DNA of 64,000 nt from Amaranthus tricolor (Eukaryota > Streptophyta > Magnoliopsida > Caryophyllales > Amaranthaceae). Position numbers and translations under genes: made by a program. The stretch lies in the NCBI RefSeq assembly GCF_026212465.1, contig NC_080055.1, positions 20,226,569-20,290,568 on the forward strand, in the 5' to 3' direction. The notes under the pieces are model-generated. The model saw only the letters and a program-made list of their open reading frames with translations, was not told the origin of the DNA and searched no databases. Each line of letters opens with the position of its first letter. Position 1 is the first letter of the stretch. This document shows, piece by piece, positions 1 to 11,600 of this stretch.

Positions 1-1597
1 GGAGAGTCTTAAGTGGTTTTCTAAGAACCTTTGTTGACACCCAACTCAGGGAGAGCTTTAAATAATTGTCTAATAAACAACCCTTGCCCGACTGTATAGT
101 GGCTTTTATATTGGAGAGTTAGTATTAAGGCTTCTTTGTGGCATTCAGCCTAAGCTATTGAATTGGATTCCTTTTATCTTACGGAATAAATGTGTTCATC
201 CACTAAAAATGATTGAAGATTTATATGCATTTAGTTCTCAATAAATATTGTTTGGAGATTACTAAATATTTGAGACTAAATGCTTTCAATATTATATCTT
301 AGTTACTTGGAAAATAGTGTGATTTTGGGGTATTTATATCTCCATTTGATGTCTCTAAGAATGTCTGAAATGTCCTTCATAATACACCGTTATCAATTCT
401 TAGGCGCTGTATGTGAGTTTGGTCAAGGTCAAAGGTAAAAGAAAAGTTTAAAGGGTATTTTGGATACAAGTTACCGGATTTTAGTGAATTGGTTTTATCA
501 ATGACCACTTTTATAAGTTAGAGGGTGTAGTTCGCAAAACATAAACTTCATAGCTGTAGTTAATAAAATGACTAAACTTGAATGCTGTAGTTGACAAAAT
601 ATTTCGTATTCTTTAATGACCTTCATTGTCTCTTAACCCTTAACCCTAATTTTATAGAAGTATTTGAATCCTGCTTTGTTGATCCTGATATAAATACATG
701 TAATAGTAATATGATTAAAGTCTAAAAAAAATTATACTAATTTCATCATTTAATTACATATAATAGTAATATAATTAAAGTCAAAAAAAATTGAATTTAG
801 TCAAAGATATTATCATGTAATCAAGACTAAAATCTATCTATCCATCATACATATTACTAAAGTAAAATACGTTTACATCAGCAAAAACTAAAGGCTGATG
901 AGTTGTCAACTTGTAAGTAAATTTTTTTCTTCCAATTGCTTATGATGATGTCATAGAAGTTTGAACTAAAAATTCACTAATGATTAAATGTTAAATTTAA
1001 GTGTGAAGTTTTAAATACCTAATTTTTTAAAAAATGTTGAAGACATTATCTATAATTAAAGTTTATTTGGAAAACATGGTTGGTAAAAGTAATGAAAAAT
1101 TTCAAAGCCATTAATGTGCATCATTATTTTTTAAATATATGAAAAATTGGATATCCATGTTGACCTTTTTCAAAAGTGTTTAATTAATAAAGCACTTTTC
1201 CATAGGTTTAAAATTGTCTAGTTTTTCATAGATGAACTATGCTAATTAATAAAGTATTTTTCCATTGATTCAAAGTTTTTAGATATTTAGTTATCCAACA
1301 ATATTGGTATTACTTGAGCTATTTGTTAAAAGGTACTTTAATATTTATATTCAATTACAAAACTATTTTATTTTCTTTTATTTTTACAAAAATAAAATAT
1401 TGTTGTATTATTAAGGTACTAACCATTTTCTTATTTTATAAATATTAAAAAAATAATGTACTTATATTCAACATGTATGGAAGCTATAATAATTTGTTAA
1501 GATATATATCAAACGATGTACATTTTTTCACAATTTTATTCAATATAAATAAATAGTACTACAATGCATTCAAATTGAAAAAGTGATATACAATATA
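1..1597. other. AT-rich intergenic DNA, no gene seen
   Basis: I see no sustained coding sequence here. There is a short local duplication: a ~45-bp segment with TAATAGTAATATGATTAAAG near 697-730 recurs in diverged form near 757-790. A ~40-bp segment at 790-831 (ATTATCATGTAATCAAGA core) recurs at 3619-3660, on the far side of the LINE fragment. These look like remnants of old repeats rather than genes. Confidence 0.5.
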
Positions 1598-3450
1598 ATG
1601 ATAATGATCATCATCATCATACCCAATATTCTGCTTAGAGAAAATTATGGTCAAGGTTTGGGGAGGGAAGAAAGACGGCAGCTCATACCCATAGATTAAA
1701 GTGCGGATAAAGAGTCACTCGGCTCAAGAAAGGTATTGAAAGAGAGAGAAATCTGCAACTATCCGAAAACCTACAACTTACAACCCACGTTGACGATGAA
1801 TACTAATCAAATAACTAAATATACACAATAAATAGAATACGTACAAATAACTATAAATAAAGATAAAAGTAAAGAAAAAGTAAAGAGCGATAAGTAAAGG
1901 CAATGAACAATAACAAACGGTGGGTAAGAGAGACAATTTTACTAATCTAAGAAGTGGATAACGCGCTGCCAACTGCCCCTATCCTTGGTCAGGTCCTTAG
2001 AGAGGTAAGGTTCGTGCAGGTCACCTTTAATCTGTTCCTCCCACGTTCTCCTAGGTCTTTCTCGACTTCTCTTGCCCTCCACTATGATGTATTCGATCCT
2101 TCTCACTGGGTTATTATGGGTCTTTCTCTGCACATACCCAAACCATCTTAACTTGTTCTCCCGCTTCTTTGCAGAGAGAGGTGCAACCCCAAACTTTTCC
2201 CTGAATTCCTGGTTTCTTATCCTATCCATCATAGTATTACCACACATCCACCACAGTATACGCAAATCTGTTACTTCTATCTTCTGTTCGAAAACCTTCT
2301 TTACGGGCCAACATTCTATCCCATACAAAAAAAGTTGGCCTAATTGCAATGCGATAAAATTTACCTTTTAATCTACTAGGAAACTTTTTATCACAAAGCA
2401 CCCCGGTTGCTGCTCGCCACTTAAGCCAACCCGCTTGTATATGATTAGTAATGTCTCCATCAATCTCCCCATTACTCTAAATCACCGATCCCAAATATTT
2501 AACCTTGGAAGTACATGCAACAACTTCTCCCTCTATGGTGACCTCTGGCTCACTTATCGATTGTGTCCAACTAAAGTCACATCGCAAGTATTCTGTCTTT
2601 GTACGGCTTATGCGCAACCCCTTACCCTCTAAGGCTTTCCTCCACTCTTCCAATTTACTATTAGCCTCTTCCATAGTTTCTGCGACCAAAACTATATCGT
2701 CAGCGAAAAGCATGCACCATGGTTTGGTCTCCCAGAAGGATTTAAAGATTTCCTCCATAATGACCGTAAAAATAAAAGGACTTAGTGCTGATCCTTGATG
2801 CAGTCCCACTTGTACGGGGAAATATTATGTGATATTCACCGGTGTATGAATGTTAGTTGAAACTCTGTTGTACATGTCTTGTGTTACCTCAATGTACCTT
2901 TGTGAAATACTCTATTCTTGAGGTTATCCCAAATAATGCTTTATGGTATGCTATCATACGTTTTCTCTAGGTCAATGAACACCGGATGCAAATCCTTCTT
3001 TCATTTCCTATACTTTTTCTTCAGTCTTCTCAAAAGATGAATTGCCTCAGTGGTTAATCTTCCCAGCATGAATCCAAATCGTTCTCTCTAATCACTGTCT
3101 CACATCTAATTCTTTTCTCAATCACTCTTTCTCACAGTTTTATTGCGTGGCTTAGAAGTTTAATATCTTTATAGTTTACGCATACTTGTGCATCGCCCTT
3201 GTTCTTAAACAGTGGGATAAGTGTGCTAACCCTCCATTCTTCTGGCATCTTACTAGACTTCAAGATGGCATTAAAGAGGTTAGTAAGCCAATGAATGCCC
3301 TATTCTCCTAAACCCCTCTACACCTCAATCGAAATGTTATCAGATCCAACTTTTTTTAATCCCCCCATCTTTTTTAGAGCTTCTCCTACTTCCACTGAGG
3401 TAATATCACTAATCGACCCATTATCATGTGTTCTTTGGATGTTCGAACTT
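1598..3450 (-). mobile_element. RTE-type LINE fragment (5'-truncated, decayed)
   Basis: Read on the minus strand, this is the 3' half of a non-LTR retrotransposon. Reverse-transcriptase text includes GLHQGSALSPFIFTVIMEEI followed by the catalytic FADD motif (LFADDIVLVAETMEEA) at about 2680-2809. Next comes the family's conserved C-terminal segment ([42 protein letters not shown]). The 3' end at ~1598-1621 is an ATG/ATC-type simple repeat, as in the other copies here. Decayed RT upstream text continues to ~3450, where similarity stops, consistent with 5' truncation. Stops and frameshifts (for example near 2476) show it is dead. The exact 5' edge and target duplication were not resolved. Confidence 0.88.
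1942..2809 (-). pseudogene. LINE ORF2 reverse-transcriptase remnant
   Basis: Two open segments of the same decayed LINE ORF2. The segment at 2477-2809 carries the RT palm with FADD and the following TKTEYLRCDFSW block, which in this family encodes the RT thumb region. The segment at 1942-2349 carries the C-terminal cysteine-containing block (WWMCG) and the conserved end RTWEEQIKGDL...DRGSWQRVI. A frameshift and a stop separate them around 2350-2476. In a live element the protein would reverse-transcribe the LINE RNA at a nicked target. This copy cannot encode it. Open frames on the opposite strand here are shadows. Confidence 0.85.
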
Positions 3451-4134
3451 TAATGTACAAATTTATTTCTTAAACTTTATATTAAATTAAATTTGTAAAA
3501 AAATATATCATAAAGTCCTGCATCGCACATGTACTACCATATTACCTAGTTGGTTCGGAGGGAGTATGACTTTAAACTTGGTAAAATAATATTTAGTATT
3601 AAATTAAATTTAACTTAATCGAATTTAATCAAAAATATTATCATGTAATCAAGAATAAAATAGGCTATACAGAATTGTTATGTCAACATCAATTCCCACT
3701 AAATGCATTATGTGGGACATATACTCTAAGATTTTGATTAGTGTGATTTTATAGTTTTTTTTTATTATATTGCATGATATGATATACGATTTAATAAGAG
3801 TATTTTTTTAGGATATACTCAAATCTAATTGTTTTTTTATGCCTACTACTACGTACTTACTACAAATAAAAGTAATAAGGAATAAATAGTTGATGAATAA
3901 AAATTATGAATATATATAAAATAAAAAATTAAATTAATTAATTTAAAAAAAATTTATTTTGATATGTTTTACTCATAGTGAAATATTTTATGATTAGTTA
4001 TACTATAGATTCAATACTCGTATATATTATTTAAATAATTAATTAATTTCACTATATTAACTATACTCATAGATAAATAAATAAATAATTTTATAAACCA
4101 TTGTCTTGATTTGTTTGTAGCTAATTAACATAAA
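3451..4134. other. AT-rich spacer, no gene seen
   Basis: Very AT-rich sequence between two LINE insertions. Apart from the ~40-bp segment at 3619-3660 that also occurs near 790, I recognise nothing. The last 11 bases before the next LINE (4135-4145, GAAATAAATAA) are its target-site duplication. Confidence 0.5.
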
Positions 4135-4443
4135 GAAATAAATAATCTTATCGTTTTAGAAGGTAGAGTGTTGCGCATAAGTTGTACGAAAAAAAGAATA
4201 TTTATGATTCGAATTTAGTGGCACAAAGTCGATATGGGAGCCAGATGTGACCTTTGGTGAAATAGTTACATGTATGACTAAGTTAAGGTATATGAAATTG
4301 ATTGTTCAATGTAATCGGGAGATTGGTTGAAATGTTACTCATCGAATACAAGTACGTTCACTCAAGTGGCGAGCAACCATCGGGGTGCTATGTGATAAGA
4401 AGTTTTCAAGTAGGTTAAAAGGTAAATTTTATGGAGCTGCAAT

Positions 4444-4680
4444 CACTAGTGGAAAAAAACGTATTTGCTGCTAATCATTTGCTGCGGTTTATGTGTATAC
4501 GCAGCAATAAGTAGGAAAAAGAATTAGAAAAAAAATAGAAAACATTAATTGCTGCGGTTTTGTGTTTGACCACAGCAAAAACCCACATTTAATTGCTCCG
4601 GTTCTTTATTAACCGCAGCAAATACTCCCATCTTCACTTAATTGCTGCGGTTAGTGCTTTGCCCGCAGCACTTGTTGTTT
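4444..4680. repeat. CACTA left end: TIR and subterminal repeats
   Basis: The terminal inverted repeat starts at 4444. It is followed by an array of short motifs, TTGCTGCGGTT and its complement AACCGCAGCAA, usually paired so that each pair can fold into a hairpin with a 10-20 base loop. Pairs lie at about 4475-4508, 4550-4580, 4590-4622 and 4640-4668; one motif has a C/G change (TTGCTCCGGTT). Subterminal repeats of CACTA elements are known binding sites for the element's own DNA-binding protein, which gives the likely role. Confidence 0.88.
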
Positions 4681-4689
4681 CAAAAACCC

Positions 4690-6017
4690 GCCATTCTAAC
4701 GTTAAAACCTAAACCCATGCACGCACGAAATGCTTTCATTTTTTACATATTACACGACTGTTGCACTTCTTCATTCACTCATCTCTGAAACTGCCGGTTT
4801 TCTTCATCATAATTTGTTCGATTATTGTCTTCAATCTTTCTTCTTCATCATCTTTTTGTTCTTGTTCTTCTTTGATCATCATTCTTGCTCTTCTTATTGC
4901 TTTTCTTCATCATAATCAAACTTCAAAACTACGTCTGTATACACATTGTTGTTGCTCTTCAAACCCACGAAATTTCGACTTATAATTAGTTCTTGCTCTT
5001 CTTCAAGGTATAATTTTTTAAAGCTTATTAGTTCTCAAACCCATTATTGTTCAAGCTTGTGTACGTTTAGGGTACGGTGCTTAGTTTTTTTTATACTAAT
5101 TTTTATTTTCATTGTATAGGTTATACACTAACCCACCAAAACCCACGACAGTTTAAGGTATTTTTTTCATTTTGAAATATCTCATTGATTTTAATTTCTT
5201 TTTATATATGATTGTAAACTGTGGTATGTAATGGATTTGTTCAAACTAATACATATTGTTTGATTTTTTTTATATATGGTTGACTTTAAATAATGGGTTT
5301 TGGGACTGTTGTGTAGTTTGGCAAGGTGATAGTGACATTTGGCTTTTGTCATTTTTAGATTATTAGGGGTTGTGGACTGTAAGGGGAGGTAACATATCCG
5401 AGTTAGGTTGTTTTGAGATTGTGTATGGAAAGATGATAATGATTTTGGTATTTTGATGAATTGAATATGAAATTGGAATAATAATTTTGATTTTGAATGT
5501 GATATTGTGACTTTGTTTGTGATTTTAATGTTATGAATTGATTATGAATAAGGAAGTTTTTAGTGATGTCTAAACTCAATTTTAGTGTTGGAGTTCATTG
5601 ATAAGCCACTAGACCGGATTTTAAGGATGAATTGGACTTATGCTTATTTGTACTCTACGTCTAGTTTGTAGTATCATAAATTTTCAAATAAGATCACTAT
5701 TATTAGGTTATATAATTTGATGTATATTAAAGTCAATTATAACTTTAAATTTTATTTTTTTAAAAATTTTTAGAAAGATTATTATAATCAAAGAGTTTAA
5801 TTAAGTACCTTCAAATAATTTGTAGCAATTCTAAAGTGACCAATAATTATAGTTATAAAGTAATCACCTACAAGTTTAAAATGATCAATTTTTATAGTAT
5901 AATTGAAGTCATCATTAACAATCTTAAAAAACATTATTAATTATTAATTTTTATTGTTTTTATATGAATATTATTAATTATTGTTTTGTTTTGAATCAAT
6001 TAATCACACTAATTAGG
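4690..6017 (+). promoter_or_regulatory. Probable 5' leader and introns of the TNP2 gene
   Basis: About 1.3 kb lies between the left subterminal repeats and the TNP2 start codon. A pyrimidine-rich stretch (4735-5000) is followed by a possible donor (CTTCAAG|GTATAA, ~5008), an acceptor (TTGTATAG|GTTATAC, ~5120), another donor near 5157, and a final acceptor (AATTAG|GATGACA) just before 6018. This looks like a non-coding leader with introns. The Ser/Phe-rich open frames at 4730-4985 have no sign of being real proteins. No TATA box was assigned. Confidence 0.4.
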
Positions 6018-8484
6018 ATGACAAACGATCGTTCTTGGATGTATGGAAGCATTGAATCGTCGGAATTTATTGATGGCGTATTAGAATTTTGTAGTATTGC
6101 GGTTGAACATCAAGTTAGGACGGGGGGAGTTGGTTTTTATTGCCCATGTGTCAGTTGTGGCAATGTATCAAAGGTAGATAGTGTTGATATCCTTAGGGAG
6201 CACATACTTCGACGTGGGTTTAGGCCTCAATATCATGTTTGGGTTTGGCATGGTGAGGAGGGAGTTTACAAAGAGAAAAGTGTTGTTGAGGACGTCAATA
6301 ATGTGGCCGATGTCAATGAGGATGTAGTAGATCATGTTGATGGGTATGAGACAGATGAAGAGAATGTCGATGAGGATGTGGATCGTGTTGATGAGATGAT
6401 GGAGGGAGTCGAGGATGAGTTAGGAAAACATCCTCGTGTTTTTGACTTGTTGACAGAGGCTTCTCAAAAGCCTTTGTACCCTGGATGTACAAAGTTCACC
6501 AAACTAACAGCAGTGTTGACAATTTTCAACATTAAGTCAAAGTTCAATTGGAGTGACGCTAGTTTCACAATGTTATTAGAAGCGTTAGGTGAGTTGCTTC
6601 CTGAGGGAAATGAACTTCCAAAGTCGACATATTATGCCAAAAAGCTCATGTGTCCTTTCGGCTTAGAGTACCAGAAGATTCATGCGTGTCCGAATGATTG
6701 TGTGTTGTATCGGAATGAAAACGAGAACTTAGAAGAGTGTCCTAGGTGTGGGTTATCGCGCTACAAGCGTAAAGGGGCTCGGGATGCTAAAGGGCCCCCG
6801 GCTAAGGTATTGTGGTATCTTCCAATAATACCTAGATTCAAGCGCTTGTTTTCTATAAAGAAAGATGCGTTAAATTTGAGGTGGCATGCAGATAGGGTGA
6901 AGAAAGGTCACTTGCTCACACATCCATCTGATTCTCCGGAGTGGAAGAGTATTGATAGGTTGCATAAGACTTTTGGGGATGAGGTTCGTAATTTAAGGCT
7001 CGGACTGTGTACGGATGGAATGAACCCGTTCGGCAATCTTAGTTCTCAACATAGTACTTGGCCGGTACTTTTAGTGATCTATAATTTGCCACCTTGGTTG
7101 TGTATGAAGCGTAAGTACATAATGCTTTCGCTTCTTATCTCGGATCCTAAACAACCTGGCAATGACATAGATGTGTATCTTGCACCTCTCGTTGAGGATT
7201 TGAGAAAGATGTGGGATGAAGGCGTTTCAGTGTTTGATGCATATGCTAATGAGGAGTTCACCTTGCGTGCAATGCTTTTATGCATCGTTAATGATTTTCC
7301 GGCATATGGCAACTTATCGGGGTATAAGAACAAAGGGAAGAAAGCATGCCCGATATGTATCGATGACATGGAATCCACGTGGATTCCTAAGTGCAAACAC
7401 GTATTCATGCACCATCGAAAGTTCCTCCCACGAGACTACCAATATCGTAAGAAGAAGAAGTTGTTCAATGGGGAGGTTGAGGACCGTGTAGCTCGTCGAC
7501 CGTTGACCGGTTATGAGGTTTATGAACAGGTTAAGGGAGTTGAGACTGTATTTGGTAAAACGGGGCAAGTGCAAGGAGGTGAAGGCCGATTATGGAAAAA
7601 AGAATCAATCTTTTGGAAGCTTCCATATTGGAGAGATCTACAGGTTAGGCATTGTCTTGACGTTATGCATATAGAGAAAAATGTATGCGATGCCATACTC
7701 GGGACTCTCATGAACATTCCGGGTAAGACAAAAGATGTTAGGGCATTTTGATATATTGCGCGCAAAACATCCTTCTAAAGGGGATAGGGCATTGATGCAG
7801 TTGCATAACAAGACGTTTATTAATTGGTTTCATAATCGAGTAATATCCGAAGAACTCAAGGGTGTATCCGAAATTGTTAAGTGGTTAGCTTTTGGTCCTC
7901 GTGATGATGTCAACAAATATGAGGGTTACGATGTCAATGGCTTCACATTTTGGACTGAGGGTCAAGACAAGAAGTCATCGTATCTACAGAATAGTGGGGT
8001 TTCTATTTTGGCGTCATCTACATTTTACGCGAGTGCGAAGGATCAAGCGCCGGTTGATGCTAAATTGGTATACTACGGGCGGGTACATGAAATATGGGAG
8101 CTTGACTACTCTACTTTCAATATTGGTCTTTTCAAATGTAAGTGGGTAGATAATAATCGACGATGCATAAAAAATGACGACCCTTGTGGATTCACTCTTG
8201 TAGAGTTAGCTCGTTTGCGTGATAGTGAGGAGCCATTCATACTAGCCACACAAGCCAAGCAAGTATTCTACATTGTGGACCCGTCTGATAAAAAATGGTC
8301 TATTGTTGTACCGGGAAAAAGAAGCATTCTTGGTATAGGTGATGTTGAGGATGAGGAAGAATATGAAGCTTTTGAAGACTCCCCTCCCTTTATCAATCCA
8401 ATATCAGTGGATCAAGATGATGTAGATGATGTAGATGTTGGTTATATGCGTGTAGATCACACGGAAGGAATACATTTGAATTAA
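6018..8484 (+). pseudogene. tnp2: TNP2-type CACTA transposase, internally deleted
   Basis: This is the catalytic transposase of the CACTA element, which would cut and join the element ends in the nucleus. The start at 6018 directly follows a splice acceptor and gives MTNDRSWMYGS, the family's usual N-terminus; the open frame also reaches back to 5964. Residues ~1-80 form the transposase-associated zinc-binding domain (CPCVSCG, then H residues to HVWVWHG). Residues ~200-560 form the tnp2 domain (CPNDCVLYRN, ECPRCGLSRYK, CTDGMNPFG, CPIC, CLDVMHIEKNVCD). The frame breaks at ~7740, right after IPGKTKD. Reading resumes in another frame (7735-8484) at a C-terminal segment (HNKTFINWFHNRV, KYEGYDVNGFTFWT, GRVHEIWELDY), a DUF4216-like region. 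The DUF4218-like middle expected between them is absent, implying loss of some hundreds of residues. Confidence 0.9.
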
Positions 8485-8514
8485 GTGATTCACAAGGTAT
8501 GAATTTAATAGTCA

Positions 8515-8640
8515 TAAAAGTTTTTTTGGCACTTGGTTTGTTTTGCATGAAACTTTGCACAAAACACTTATTTGTTATATATTATTGTGTTGAACGTACG
8601 TATTAGAATTGTAAATCATAGTCATATTCTTAATATTACT
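8515..8640 (+). repeat. Single copy of the 169-bp intron repeat unit
   Basis: In the gap between the two CACTA genes, a stretch with GGTTTGTTTTGCATGAAACT, TATATTATTGTGTTGAA and CATAGTCATAT matches, in order and spacing, the 169-bp subunit of the tandem array at 11790-13850 (GGTTTGTTATGCACGAAACT, TATATTATTGTGTTGAA, AATAGTCATAT). It is clearly more diverged from the array copies than they are from each other, so it may represent the source or an early relative of the array. Confidence 0.7.
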
Positions 8641-8693
8641 TAGCTTATGTTCTAATATATTTCTATTCATACTCTTTCAGGTACTGATATATA

Positions 8694-11600
8694 ATGCATC
8701 TATTCAGAGACGAAATTGTCCCCGAGATTGAGACCTCGGATAATGAGCATCGTAGTTACGACAGTGAAGAGGACCAAATTGTGAGATTCGAGCGTATGGC
8801 TGAAGACGCTCCACCTCTAGACAATGATTTTGAGACTGAAGACGCCCCACTAGTGGATGCTCCCACTACCAGTAAGAAAAGAAAAGGGCGAGGTCCTACG
8901 AAAAACCTCAAAGTCACGGAACCAATGCATTTGGAATACAATGCATTGGGTCAACCCTGCGGAAAATGGCGTAGGCAATATGGAAAACAAGTGGGCCTAT
9001 GTATCCGCAAGATTTCCATATTGCACGCATGGAACGAGGTTCCAGAGGGTTTGAAAAACTCTCTATGGAATGATACTGTGGTAAGCAACTTTACTATTTT
9101 TACTCATTTAGTTTCATTTTAAAATTAATTTAATTGACAGTAACAAATATAAATTTTTTTTGTAGAATCTTTTCCACATCGAGAGCGATGAGGACAAGAA
9201 GAATGTGTTTCTTTCAGCTGTTGCTGAAAGATTCAGAGATTTCAAATCCAAGCTAGTAACTGGCTGGATTACGAAGACCCGTGCCCGTACGACCAAAAAG
9301 GTCAAAACGGGAAACGAAGGTGGAGAGCAAGCACCTTCGAAGATACCCTACGAAATATGGGGTCACATATCGAAGAGGGATTGGGAGGCCTTTGTTGCCA
9401 AAAGAACAACTCCCATAGAAGTTGTAAGTATTTCATATTATATTATAGTTTACCAATTTGAATTTAATTCTTTTGATTCAATCATTAAACTAATACATGA
9501 CATTCGATTTCTATTGATTAATTAGGAAAAGCGTGGTAAAGCTTCAGATTCTGCAAGCAAAAGGAAGTTTTACCATCGCTTAGGCCAGAAAACGTACGAT
9601 GAGGTCCGAAAAGAGTGGGTGGATGCGGGTTTATACCCCAATCAAAGTTCATCCACACCCTCATCTACGACTACCTCCGCATCCGTAAATACTCTTGCTG
9701 GAGATCGGGTGCGTGATTGGTATTGCGGGCTTCATTCCCGAGATGCAAGTGGTAAATTTACCATTAATGATCCGGGAACGAAGAAGGTTGCTGATGCTGT
9801 GGTGAGTTTTGAAATTATTAAGTATATTCTTCATTTGTTTTGTATTCTTTGGCTTTGATGTACTTATACTAATTACTATATATGTCACTTTTTATTTGAA
9901 CAGATGGGCTGGAAGGAAAAAGAAGCTACGGGGGAGTTCACCCCAAAAGGCAATGTTGACGCATTGCATATGGTCTTAGGGAAAGACCACAGTGGGCGGG
10001 TAGTCGGAAAAGGAGGCGTCCGCGTGGGGTTACAGAAGGCATTCGGCAAAGAGTGTGTTGCTACTCAATCCCGAACGGCACTGCGGGAAGAAGCAGCAAC
10101 CCTCCGAGCGGAGATTACGAAGGACGTTCTCGCGAAGTTGGCCACCGTGTTGCAAAAGATGGGTGCACCCATTGTGGACTTGGCAAACCTGATTGTCGAG
10201 GATCAGGTAAGTCAACATGGGGATTCTGACGCTTTGGTCGAGCCAACACCCGAGCCCATTACCCCCGTAGCACCCCAGCTCTTTACTAATACCCCCGTTG
10301 CTCAAAATCCGGAGCCAACTCCGGTGCCAGTGCTACAGGTACATAGTATTTAAATATATAAGCACTTATTAATTTAAATTGCAACGCGTAATTAAAATTT
10401 TATTATGATGCTTATTATACTAAACGACACAATTTTCAGGAGGCGACTCCTTGTTCTCTTTTGCTGCCTCAGTTAGGTGTTGCTAGTGATGGCGACTTAA
10501 CTGAGGTTGCATATGGTATGGCACAGCCAAATAAAGAGGGCCAAACAGTGCATTCAGTGCCTGTTACAAGTGGCCACATCAGTGTGGCCGTGGAGACTAT
10601 TGTAAAGGGGTTTGAAGATTTCTCACTCCCAATTCCAATGCCAGCATGGAGCCTTGAGAAACTATCAGACGCCCTAGGTAGTTTCGTCACATGGCCATAT
10701 GCTTGGGTCCGATTCACTAACACGGTAAGAATCATTTGTACCTTATTTATTTTTATTTTTTAATTGCATGCTCACACTAATTTAATTTTTATTTATAAAT
10801 TGAAATAGCAAAAGAGTCCAAAGGGATCTTGTAGAGAGGTCGGTTCCTCAGCAAAGGTGTCGACTGGGTCAAAGTCGATGCCAAGCACTCCAATTTTGAC
10901 TGATGAGGAGCTAAAAGATCTCTCTCAAGATTGCAAATGGCTGCATTATTGTGCATCTCGCATAAGTGAGGAGGACCCAATCATGTTGCCCTTGCTGAAG
11001 GAGCAATACTGCTTTTCAGAAGACCCATATGTAATTATTGGTCCTAGTGACATCGGCAATTTTTGAGAGGAGAGATGCTGAACGTAGCTCTTTTCCATGT
11101 CTACATGAGGTGATGTTCATTATCTTACAAGTTAGGCATTGTTGTTTAATTGTTTTAATGACCGAATTACTAACAAAATTCTCTTATTTGTGAGTTTAGT
11201 GCGGTTTACGAGGAGGTAAATTCTTGCGAACCTCCAATAAAAATTGGATGGTTTAGTCCGGAGACGATTTCGGGTAGTAAATGTAGAAATGATCCAGATG
11301 TCGTCAGAGCATACATTGAGACTGCTTTGACTAATTCCCTTGCATGTAAACACACATTCATTCTGGCTCCATATTGGGAAGAGTAAGTTTTATTTTTGAA
11401 ATTGAACTTAAATTTTGATTTTTAAAGTCACCTAATCTCTAATTTGTTGATTTTAAATTTGTGTTTGTAGTTTGCATTGGATACTTCTGATCATATGTCC
11501 TTTAACGAACACCGTGCACGTCTTCGACTCATTACAAAAACCTAACAGCCTACCTCGCAACACAAGATTCAAAGCATTGTTGAATGCGTACGTAATATTA

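Noticed and set aside
4730..4985. Two Phe/Ser-rich open frames at the CACTA left side
   Set aside because: They lie in a pyrimidine-rich leader with splice-like signals, and have no family resemblance.
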